NCBI GenBank assembly: GCA_046331665.1
Contig: JAXLQK010000032.1
Span: 1 to 64,000 of the forward strand
Source of the DNA: CAWBAT01 sp046331665
Lineage (GTDB): Bacteria; Acidobacteriota; Terriglobia; Versatilivoradales; Versatilivoraceae
Direction of reading: 5' to 3'
Length of the DNA: 64,000 nucleotides
Shown here: positions 1 through 7,145 of the stretch, piece after piece
Layout: the number at the start of each line of letters is the position of its first letter
Position numbering within the stretch: the stretch's first letter is position 1
Program-made: the position numbers and the translations under genes
The notes under the pieces: model-generated
What the model saw: the letters and a program-made list of their open reading frames with translations, nothing else
Databases searched by the model: none
Told to the model about the DNA's origin: nothing

Positions 1-179
1 GTTCCTCCCATTGCACGTTGATCCCGTATTGGGCAAAGCGATTGGGGAAGAACCTCCTGAAGGCACAGCAGCTTTCAGCTCGCGGCGGCGAACTCTTTTG
101 TGAAGATCGATCCGAGAGGGTTTTCATCGGCGGGAATGCAGTTTGCTACCTGGAAGGCCTGATCACGGTTGAGCCGTAA
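1..179 (+). CDS. PhzF-family isomerase, C-terminal fragment
   Basis: The window opens inside a gene read in frame 3; 58 codons precede the TAA at 177-179. The fragment contains PYWAKRLGK, then QLSARGGELFC, then RVFIGGNAV and YLEG, which is the usual C-terminus of PhzF/YddE-type proteins (diaminopimelate-epimerase-like fold). Members of the family isomerise or epimerise small acids, but substrates of most are unknown, so no reaction is assigned. The catalytic N-terminal half lies outside the window. It converges on the minus-strand Trm112-like gene 82 bases away. Family assignment is by recognised motif, not by a search. Confidence 0.75.
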   Translation, partial: SSHCTLIPYWAKRLGKNLLKAQQLSARGGELFCEDRSERVFIGGNAVCYLEGLITVEP

Positions 180-261
180 CTTCGCTCTTACTCAGAATGG
201 GACACTCGGTGTGAGTCCGTCGGACAAAATGGAGGGAGCCTGCCCATTGCAACAGGAGGGA

Positions 262-432
262 CTATTCGCTAATCTTTGCTTCATCCACCAGCATCACCGG
301 GATATCTTCCCGGATGGGATAGACGCGCTTGCATTTGACGCACTTCAGGCCTTGTTGATCCGGAGTCAATTCCACCGCCTCCTTGCAAACGGGGCAGACG
401 AGAATCTTCAATAGCTCTGGATTAATCGGCAT
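262..432 (-). CDS. Trm112-like zinc-binding protein (YcaR/UPF0434 type)
   Basis: A 56-residue protein beginning MPINPELLKILVCPVCK. It has two CxxC pairs (CPVC near residue 13 and CVKC near residue 35) separated by a short beta-rich linker and followed by YPIREDIPVMLVDEA, the hallmark end of the bacterial Trm112/YcaR family. In eukaryotes and archaea Trm112 activates methyltransferases; the bacterial role is not settled. It lies 85 bases downstream of the DUF4340 gene on the same strand and may be the last gene of that operon. Length matches the family norm of 55-65 residues. Confidence 0.85.
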   Translation of the reverse strand: MPINPELLKILVCPVCKEAVELTPDQQGLKCVKCKRVYPIREDIPVMLVDEAKISE

Positions 433-517
433 CTCTCACCTCGACCGAGTTTTGTTCACAAAGATTTCGAATGAAGGTCGCGCGCCACGCAGAAAAATTC
501 GAACTTGCGCCAGACCG

Positions 518-1876
518 TCACGACGCAGGTTTTTCCTGTTTCTCCACAATCTCATCGGCCTTGAAATTTAAGCTCTCAAGGATTTTCTTGTCGATCTTAT
601 AGACGATCGCAGAACCCTTAACGACCCCGTACACCCGGTCGTTTTCCACCTTCCCCAAGATTACTTCCGTGGATTTGTCATTTTTTTCCTTCAGGATGAT
701 CTCTGCCAACGGCGCATCAAATCCGTATTTCGGATCCTTGAGATTGGCGTTGTCAATCAGCTCCTTGCCTTCCAAGTCTTCGATGGGCCAGAAAATCTTG
801 TAGTCCAGCAGATTCTTTTGTTCATTCCCTTCGGGCTTGATCCACTTCCATTTGTCTTCAGAACCCCGGGTAAAGGCGAAGAACTTATCCCCCAACTTCA
901 CATCAATTTCTTTCAAGTTTGACCGATCGACCCGGACAAGCTTCTTATCTCTTATCTTCTGCGAGTCAACGTCGAGCTTCTTGAACAGATCCTCTTTGAC
1001 TTTAAAGACCGCCTCACGGGAGTCATCTTTCGCGTAATACGAGTTATCGACCTTATCCCCGATCAGCAGGGATTTTCGGTTCTTGTTCTCTCCGACAAAA
1101 AGGTCAACCCGGACCTGAGGTTTCACCAAGCCATACTTCTTGAGGTCGTCCAGGGGCGGATTTACGAAATCCTCGACTTTGGCAAATTCCAGGTCACTGA
1201 CAACCGAATTGATCTCGCTATTGTCGCCGCGGCCTTCGAAAGGTTTCTTGATGAACCAGTCATCGCCGCTTTTCTCAAATCGGAATTCCTTATCCTTACG
1301 GGCAATGGTAAATCCCTTCAATTGGCCCCTCTCGAACTCGAGGACAGATTTATCCCGGAATTCAAGAAGCTTCTTGCTGGCATCCGAGAGCAATCCCGTC
1401 GAAGCCAGCAGCAGAACCTTATTTTGCCCGGGCACCCGGGCGAAGAGAGAACTGGAACTGAAGTCCTTTTCACCCAACTCCAAATCATGAATTTTCCCGT
1501 CTTTCAGTTTCACGGTGATTCGAACGGGAGCAGGATCCAGCCCAAAATTCTTCCAATTGAGGTTCGCATCATCGAGCGTCCGGTCTACCTTGGTACCGAC
1601 CAGACTGTTCGCCAGGGCGTCGCAAGCGGATTTGTCAGCCTTTGCTTCGATGGGCCTGGAAAGCTTCCAGAGGTCGTTTTCCCTCTGCAGGGTGACGACT
1701 CCATCCGCGTTCTTCAAATCAATCTGTGCGATTTCTTTCTCCTCAAACTGGAAGAGCTTCTTGGCCTTTTCCTCCGCTTCTTCTTTCTTCTTCTCCCCTT
1801 TGATTTCGAAGAAGTACACGTAGGCCATCAATAAAGCGAAGAGGGCCGCCAGGAAACCGAGGTTTTTCCACTTCAT
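518..1876 (-). CDS. DUF4340 domain protein of a Gld-like ABC system
   Basis: A 452-residue protein with one N-terminal membrane segment (about residues 6-23) followed by a highly charged Lys/Glu stretch. A long region of repeated beta-rich units follows, with phrases such as WKLSRPIEAKADKSACDALA and LGLDP-like FGLDPAPVRITV, typical of DUF4340. It is predicted to be anchored in the inner membrane with the bulk outside the cytoplasm. It starts 3 bases after the GldG-like gene stops, so the two are almost certainly co-translated. In other bacteria DUF4340 proteins follow GldA/F/G-type ABC genes, but their job is unknown. The protein ends in a charged tail (VEKQEKPAS). Confidence 0.85.
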   Translation of the reverse strand: MKWKNLGFLAALFALLMAYVYFFEIKGEKKKEEAEEKAKKLFQFEEKEIAQIDLKNADGVVTLQRENDLWKLSRPIEAKADKSACDALANSLVGTKVDRTLDDANLNWKNFGLDPAPVRITVKLKDGKIHDLELGEKDFSSSSLFARVPGQNKVLLLASTGLLSDASKKLLEFRDKSVLEFERGQLKGFTIARKDKEFRFEKSGDDWFIKKPFEGRGDNSEINSVVSDLEFAKVEDFVNPPLDDLKKYGLVKPQVRVDLFVGENKNRKSLLIGDKVDNSYYAKDDSREAVFKVKEDLFKKLDVDSQKIRDKKLVRVDRSNLKEIDVKLGDKFFAFTRGSEDKWKWIKPEGNEQKNLLDYKIFWPIEDLEGKELIDNANLKDPKYGFDAPLAEIILKEKNDKSTEVILGKVENDRVYGVVKGSAIVYKIDKKILESLNFKADEIVEKQEKPAS

Positions 1877-1879
1877 CGC

Positions 1880-3415
1880 CTATTTCTTCCTCCTTCTCCA
1901 AACCGCAATGCCTCCGAGCAACGCGCATCCGGGGAGCAGCACGACGGCCAGCCAGAATAGTCCCGATGCCCCGGCCCGGGTCAGCACGATGGCTCGATTT
2001 TCCTGGTTCTTGGGGCGAACAGAGATCAGGTCTTCATCTTCTGCCAGCCAACTGATCATGTTCAAGAAAAGATCTCCGTTGCGTTGATGGTTGAAATACT
2101 GATTGCTGGCAAAATCAGAATCGCCGACCACCACGGCTCGCGCTTCCTTGCCAAAATTCTTGGTTTTTTCGTCGCCGGCCGCCGCTCCGACGCTCACCGC
2201 CGCCAACGCGACAGGTCCCTTAATATCCTTACCTTCGTTATATTCAGCCGACCCGCTTTTCAAATTCGTCTCACCCCAGCTATTTTCAGAGGTTTTCAGA
2301 AGAAGGGTTGCATTGAAGGACGAGCCTGAGTTCTCGATGATCTTGACGGACCGGGCCAGCGGGAAAAAGGTCATGGACCGAGAAAGATCCTTGGTAATCG
2401 GGTGGGGCTCATACTTGGTGACCAAAGGAGCCGCGGGCCCCATTCCAAACAGCTGGCCGATGCCGCTGGCATCCACGACGATGTCATCCTCCAAGGCAAT
2501 TTTCCATTTCTTGAGCTCCTCCGCCATTCCCGGGTTTGTATCGGGGTCAACCATCAGGAGAACCTTTCCGCCGGCCGTCACATACTGATCGATGACCGCA
2601 GACTCCGTTGGCAAGAGGCCAACCTTGGGTCCGGCAATGACCAGCACCGCACAATCTTCCGGGAGACTCGGTTTCTCCGCCAGATTCAGGGTCTTCACTT
2701 GATAGTTTTGCGCTTCAATGGCCTTATTGGCGACCGCAAATCCTTTGGCGTCCTGCCCGTCGCTGATGTCACCTTCGTTGTGACCACTCAAGAAATAAAC
2801 CACCTTGTTTTTCTCCCGCGTCACTTTCAAGATGGCATTGGTCACGGCTTCTTCCTGAGGGCTGTCCACCTTCTCCGTTTTCTGACCGTAGGCCACCACG
2901 GTCTCCTTCGGCCGGGTGATTCCGTATTGTTTGGCCTGAGCCGGTTCCTTCCAGGGATCGATGGTTTTAAAGTCGATCTTACCCGGACTGATGCTCTTGT
3001 ATTCGTCCATTAAATCATTGAGAGCCCCATTGGGTTCCTTGTCGAAGTAGAGAATCTTAACTTCCCCCTTCAAGTTCCTCACTATCTTGGTGGACTGGTC
3101 CGAAAGGCTGAAGACCTTGGCCGTGGTGAGATCAAACCGTTTGACATGCTTCTTCCCAAGATAATTGATGACTCCCAAAATTCCCAGGACTACCAGGAGA
3201 ACCAGGACCGTATTGGATCCATATTGCGTGGAACGCAATCTAAACGAATCTTTGATGGAGCCAAGATTGAAGAACACCATGGCCAGCGTCAGCGCGACCC
3301 CAACATAGAAAATGACCTGGACCGGAATACTCCAGATGTTTTCGATGGAGTAATACAGGTATCCGCCAATAATCAGAGCCGGCCCAAATGAAGCGAGATT
3401 CTTAAGAAATTTCAT
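1880..3415 (-). CDS. GldG-like ABC transporter auxiliary protein
   Basis: A 511-residue membrane protein. Hydrophobic segments lie near residues 8-26, 31-50 and 68-86, followed by the GldG-type junction RFDLTTAKVFSLSDQS and a large extracytoplasmic domain (GldG/DUF4350-like). One C-terminal membrane helix (about 480-502) ends in WRRRKK. GldG works with the GldA ATPase and GldF permease; in Bacteroidota gliding strains the trio is needed for motility, while outside that phylum homologues are annotated only as ABC-2-type systems. It is separated by 4 bases from the permease gene upstream and 3 bases from the DUF4340 gene downstream, forming a four-gene operon. The substrate cannot be read from sequence. 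Confidence 0.85.
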   Translation of the reverse strand: MKFLKNLASFGPALIIGGYLYYSIENIWSIPVQVIFYVGVALTLAMVFFNLGSIKDSFRLRSTQYGSNTVLVLLVVLGILGVINYLGKKHVKRFDLTTAKVFSLSDQSTKIVRNLKGEVKILYFDKEPNGALNDLMDEYKSISPGKIDFKTIDPWKEPAQAKQYGITRPKETVVAYGQKTEKVDSPQEEAVTNAILKVTREKNKVVYFLSGHNEGDISDGQDAKGFAVANKAIEAQNYQVKTLNLAEKPSLPEDCAVLVIAGPKVGLLPTESAVIDQYVTAGGKVLLMVDPDTNPGMAEELKKWKIALEDDIVVDASGIGQLFGMGPAAPLVTKYEPHPITKDLSRSMTFFPLARSVKIIENSGSSFNATLLLKTSENSWGETNLKSGSAEYNEGKDIKGPVALAAVSVGAAAGDEKTKNFGKEARAVVVGDSDFASNQYFNHQRNGDLFLNMISWLAEDEDLISVRPKNQENRAIVLTRAGASGLFWLAVVLLPGCALLGGIAVWRRRKK

Positions 3416-3419
3416 GGAA

Positions 3420-4208
3420 TTACTGCCTCCATCTCAGCGATTCGATTGAGCGGTATGTCAGAAAGAGTCCCAGAAAAATGAAACTCATGTAGATGATCAC
3501 ACTCGAAGTATCGATCACCCCTTTTGAGAAATCCTCGAAATGATTGAGGACCGAAAGATAGCTCACCACTTCCTGTAGGATGGGCCCGCCGGAGCGGCTT
3601 ACCAGTTCAATCACCCAAAGCAAAAGGAACGCCCCGAAGGTGACGCTGGCCGCGACGATTTGATTTTCGGTCAGGGTGGAAATAAATATCCCGAGGGAGA
3701 TCAGGGCCCCCCCCAGCAGCAAGAGGCCCAGATATCCGGAGAACATCGGCCCCAGGCTCATCTTCGGTGAGGTGTAAAAGTAGATGAACACATGATATAA
3801 GAGGGTTGGGAGCAGCATGACGGTGAAAAAGGCCAAAGCCGCCAGAAATTTTCCCAGGATGACTTGAAGATTTGTGATTGGCGACGTCAACAACAGCTCA
3901 ATCGTCCCCCGGCGTTTTTCTTCAGCGAAGGTGGCCATCGTAATCATGGGAAGCATGAAAAGAATGACGGTGCTGAGCACACCGAAGAAATTACGATCGA
4001 CAATCGCCGGCACGTCCATGGCTGGCGGCGGGCCGCCAAATTGCTGGGATTGCATCATCATCATCATTGATCGCTCAATGAAGATGCTGACAATCCTTTC
4101 GAAGAAGAAACCTGAGATGATTAAAAATACGGTCAACACCACATACGCCACGGGTGAGACAAAATAAGACCGGAATTCTTTCTGCAGAACGGCCAGAATG
4201 TTTCTCAT
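3420..4208 (-). CDS. ABC-2 type permease, GldF/NosY-like
   Basis: A 262-residue protein with six predicted membrane helices. It begins MRNILAVLQKEFRSYFVSPVAY, the standard ABC-2 permease start in which a cytoplasmic amphipathic segment precedes helix 1. The motif FAEEKRRGTIELLLTSP (about residues 93-109) is diagnostic for GldF/NosY-type permeases. A Met/Gln-rich insertion (SMMMMMQSQQFGGPPPAMDV) sits in the first extracytoplasmic loop. It overlaps the ATPase gene by 4 bases (ATGA), indicating coupled translation. With the ATPase it should form the exporter core; the cargo is unknown. Confidence 0.9.
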   Translation of the reverse strand: MRNILAVLQKEFRSYFVSPVAYVVLTVFLIISGFFFERIVSIFIERSMMMMMQSQQFGGPPPAMDVPAIVDRNFFGVLSTVILFMLPMITMATFAEEKRRGTIELLLTSPITNLQVILGKFLAALAFFTVMLLPTLLYHVFIYFYTSPKMSLGPMFSGYLGLLLLGGALISLGIFISTLTENQIVAASVTFGAFLLLWVIELVSRSGGPILQEVVSYLSVLNHFEDFSKGVIDTSSVIIYMSFIFLGLFLTYRSIESLRWRQ

Positions 4209-5158
4209 TTGTTTCGCACCCCCTCTTCCTTGGTCGTCAATTCGAGGAAGACCTCTTCAAGACTCATGGTAAGAGCTTTCAACTCCAGCAAATCGTAGCC
4301 GCTTTCCACAATCTTGCGGGCAATCGCACCGCGTAAATCGCTCTTAAGCTCTGTGTCGATGGCAAAGGAGAACTGCTGGTCTCCGACGACAGGAGCGGCT
4401 TCAATGCGCAAGACCCCGCGAATTTCCCCAATTTTTGACCGGATTGCATCCTCCGGACCTTTCGCCACCACCAGAACCCGATCCGCCCCCTGCAGTTGCC
4501 GCGTCAAATTTTCGGGAGTATCCACCGCCACAATCTTTCCCTTGCTAATGATGACGACCCGTTGGCAAGTCATTCCCACTTCAGGAAGGATGTGCGTCGA
4601 AAGAATGACAGTATGGTTGCCGGCCAGGCTTTTGATGAGTTGGCGCACGTCACTGATTTGATTCGGATCCAATCCGATGGTTGGCTCGTCCAGAATGAGC
4701 ACTTCGGGATCATGAACCAGGGCTTGAGCCAGCCCGACGCGCTGCCGGTATCCTTTGGAAAGATGCTTGATGATGGTCCCGCTATAAGACTGAATACTGA
4801 CGCGGTCTTTGACCTCAGCAATCCGTTTGCTCCGGATCAAGGGATCCACACCCTTGATCTTTGCCACGAACTCCAAGTAGGCATCCACCGTCATTTCGTC
4901 ATAGAGCGGGGGATTTTCCGGAAGGTATCCAATGCGCCGTTTCACTTCCATCGCTTGCTTGAAGACATCAAAACCAGCCACGCGGGCGGTTCCTTCTGTG
5001 GCAGGAAGAAAGCACGTGAGAATTCTCATCGTCGTCGTCTTCCCTGCTCCATTGGGACCCAAGAAACCGAGAATTTCTCCCTTCTCGACGCGAAAAGAGA
5101 CATTATCGATAGCCTTCACGCTGCCATACTTTTTGCTTAATTGTTCAACTTCAATCAC
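4205..5158 (-). CDS. ABC transporter ATP-binding protein, GldA/CcmA-like
   Basis: A 317-residue ATPase and first gene of the Gld-like operon. The Walker A motif is GPNGAGKT (residues 34-41), the signature is LSKGYRQR (about 134), Walker B is VLILDEPTIGLDP (about 153) and the switch histidine is in STHILPE. A C-terminal extension of about 90 residues (after TPENLTRQL) resembles the DUF4162-type accessory domain of CcmA-class ATPases. The start is GTG at 5158, supported by GAGGAGGT a few bases upstream. The operon order is ATPase, permease, GldG-like, DUF4340, perhaps then Trm112-like. Confidence 0.92.
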   Translation of the reverse strand: MIEVEQLSKKYGSVKAIDNVSFRVEKGEILGFLGPNGAGKTTTMRILTCFLPATEGTARVAGFDVFKQAMEVKRRIGYLPENPPLYDEMTVDAYLEFVAKIKGVDPLIRSKRIAEVKDRVSIQSYSGTIIKHLSKGYRQRVGLAQALVHDPEVLILDEPTIGLDPNQISDVRQLIKSLAGNHTVILSTHILPEVGMTCQRVVIISKGKIVAVDTPENLTRQLQGADRVLVVAKGPEDAIRSKIGEIRGVLRIEAAPVVGDQQFSFAIDTELKSDLRGAIARKIVESGYDLLELKALTMSLEEVFLELTTKEEGVRNK

Positions 5159-5344
5159 ACAACCTCCTCGTCTCCCGCCAAGAATGCTGATGGGGCTACT
5201 GGACTCTCATGTGAATTTCATTGGGATGAAGGGTAATGGAAAAAAACCAGAACGGTACAGAATCATGGCAAAATTTTTATTATACTCAAAACGGTTCCCT
5301 TGTAAAGGCTTAGAGGATCCGTGAAATTCAGCCACGATATCTTC

Positions 5345-5470
5345 CGGAATAGAGGCAGGCATCAGGAAAGGAAACGCAAGCTTGAATCAGCAGGAAGGGC
5401 GGGACGCAAAGCAAGGAATAATGGGCCAGTAACAAGAATCGGGCCAGCCGAAAGTTTGCAGGGATCAGCC
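5345..5470 (+). ncRNA. Possible GEMM-I (c-di-GMP riboswitch)-like element
   Basis: The 306-base gap 5159-5464 between the ABC operon and the anti-sigma gene has no gene. On the plus strand it holds GGGACGCAAAGC at 5401-5412, the most conserved string of the GEMM-I aptamer, and CAGCCG followed by GTTTGC (5445-5459), which could pair with GCAAGC (5376-5381) as the closing stem. The expected GNRA-capped P2 hairpin is not clear, and no plus-strand gene follows for 1.6 kb. This could be a decayed aptamer or chance. Confidence 0.25.
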
Positions 5471-6163
5471 TTTCACATCGATGCGATCATTGGCCGTCGG
5501 GAAGAATACGAGTGAGAGAACCAGTCTGCCCTCCGTCGGTCTTCCAAAAGAAGTTGCAGGGTCAACTCTGGCTTCGAAGAACAAAAACTGATCCAAACTC
5601 CGCTTGGTTTCGGGATCTTGCGGGCCTTTTAGGATCCGGTAGTCCAGAACCCGTCCTTCATGGCTGATCGTCGTCTCCACCGTGATCGGCTCCTTGACCG
5701 ATTCAAAACGGTCCAATTGGACGAATTGCGACATGTATACCAGGCGTGGCTGCGGGTCGGTCATTATTCCCAGAGGAGTATCCTTGATACTGGCATCCAA
5801 GTTAACCCCGGCGATAAAGATGCTCAGCAGACTGACAAACGAGAATACAGTCAGGACCACGCCGCTGACTGCTGGAATCGCAATCGGGTAGAGAAGATCC
5901 CGAAGTCGTTGCCAGTTCCTGGCAAGTCTGAAACCACTCCCCTGTTTTGAAGCCACGATCTTCAGATTGAGTTCAAAATCCTGCGGTGGCTTGGCCGGCT
6001 TCAGGGTACGCAGTAAGTGGCGGTACGATTTCAGTTCCTCGAACTGGCTTGCGCAGACAGAACAGGTCTGCAAGTGCTGGTCGATGGCCCGCGATTCTTT
6101 CCAGCTGAGCGAGCCCTCCACCACATCATCATACCTCTCAATCACTTTTTTGCACTTCATCAT
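5465..6163 (-). CDS. Anti-sigma factor with zinc-finger and periplasmic TonB_C-like domain
   Basis: A 232-residue protein. The N-terminus carries the ZAS-type motif HLQTCSVC (His-x3-Cys-x2-Cys) that binds an ECF sigma factor. One membrane helix follows (around residues 90-115), then a periplasmic domain containing VETTISHEGRVLDYRIL and ending in LVLSLVFFP, which resembles the TonB C-terminal fold (inference). The chosen start is ATG at 6163, preceded by GGGGAGA at good spacing; an upstream GTG at 6190 is possible. It follows the sigma gene by 8-35 bases, so the two are co-transcribed and it probably holds the sigma factor at the membrane until a cell-envelope signal arrives. Confidence 0.8.
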   Translation of the reverse strand: MMKCKKVIERYDDVVEGSLSWKESRAIDQHLQTCSVCASQFEELKSYRHLLRTLKPAKPPQDFELNLKIVASKQGSGFRLARNWQRLRDLLYPIAIPAVSGVVLTVFSFVSLLSIFIAGVNLDASIKDTPLGIMTDPQPRLVYMSQFVQLDRFESVKEPITVETTISHEGRVLDYRILKGPQDPETKRSLDQFLFFEARVDPATSFGRPTEGRLVLSLVFFPTANDRIDVKG

Positions 6164-6198
6164 GAGGTTCTCCCCATCCAGGGATGACACGCCAGTCC

Positions 6199-6840
6199 CT
6201 AACCAAGGCCCTTGGTATCAAGTTCAGGGCTCAGGTAGGGTCGAACGGCCTCTTTTAACTCAAGACGGCCGCGCCACAGCCTGGATTTCACTGTTCCCAG
6301 AGAGATCTTTAACGTTTCAGCAATTTCCTCATAAGAAAAACCTTCAATATCTCGCAGAATCACCACCAGCCTATATTCCACTGGAACCTTTTTGAGAGCC
6401 CGTTGGACCGTTTTTTCAATCTCCAGGCGGTGAAGCGCGACCTCCGGAGATTGAGTTTGATCGGCTATTTCCCTGGTGCGGCCCACTTCCGCTCCATCGT
6501 TGTCGATGGGATCGTCGAGTGAAACCGGTGCATGTTTTCTCCACCGCTTCCACCATCGGAGGCGATTCAGGCTTTCTGAAATCGTGACTTTATAAATCCA
6601 GGTCCTCAGCCCGCAATCGCCACGAAAACTGGCAATGCCTTTAAAGATCTTCAGAAAGGTTTCCTGCGCTGCATCAGCGGCTTCGGCATGATTTCCAAGA
6701 ATTCGGTAGGCCAGTCCATAGACCGGTTCTTGATACAATTGAATCAAGACTTCATAGGCCTGTTCGGACCCCACTCGCAGCTGCCCGACCAAGGCCAATT
6801 CGTTATTAGCGTATTCAAGGTTTAGTCCGTAACTGCTCAA
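6199..6840 (-). CDS. ECF-type RNA polymerase sigma factor
   Basis: A 213-residue sigma-70-family protein. Region 2 is seen in YGLAYRILGNHAEAADAAQE and FRGDCGLRTWIYKVT, and region 4 in LRDIEGFSYEEIAETL and SLGTVKSRLWRGR (helix-turn-helix for the -35 element). An insertion of acidic residues (DDPIDNDGAEVG) lies in the linker. Start is TTG at 6840, preceded by AAGGAT eight bases upstream. It directs RNA polymerase to a dedicated promoter set once released by the anti-sigma protein encoded next. Its regulon cannot be told from this window. Confidence 0.92.
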   Translation of the reverse strand: MSSYGLNLEYANNELALVGQLRVGSEQAYEVLIQLYQEPVYGLAYRILGNHAEAADAAQETFLKIFKGIASFRGDCGLRTWIYKVTISESLNRLRWWKRWRKHAPVSLDDPIDNDGAEVGRTREIADQTQSPEVALHRLEIEKTVQRALKKVPVEYRLVVILRDIEGFSYEEIAETLKISLGTVKSRLWRGRLELKEAVRPYLSPELDTKGLG

Positions 6841-7145
6841 GGGGCTTATCCTTTAGTTGGTCTAGAACATAGGCCCATTTTAACTCATTTTTCTGAGGCT
6901 AACACTCCATATTCTTTGGACACCACGTTCCCTCAAAAAGTTCCCTGTCCTTCGATTTATCACTACCCGTGGACCCATAAGAACATTGAACGAACCCCTA
7001 ATCTAAGGACGGCGCCACTCCCTTTTCCTTGCAGGCGTTGTCTGGAAAATCCGGCAAGTCCAAGCCGACGGCCAGCGAACCCGTGACGTGATATAATTTG
7101 CTAATAAAGAATTGGTCCATTCCGCAGGTAGGGAGTGACCCACTG
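6841..7145 (+). promoter_or_regulatory. Divergent intergenic region with -10 box for the 7146 gene
   Basis: This 305-base gap lies between the sigma-factor gene (minus) and the secreted repeat protein (plus). A consensus -10 hexamer TATAAT is at 7092-7097; no good -35 is seen at the expected distance. A start site near 7104 would exclude the TTG codon at 7098 and supports the ATG at 7146. No other structure was recognised. Confidence 0.35.
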
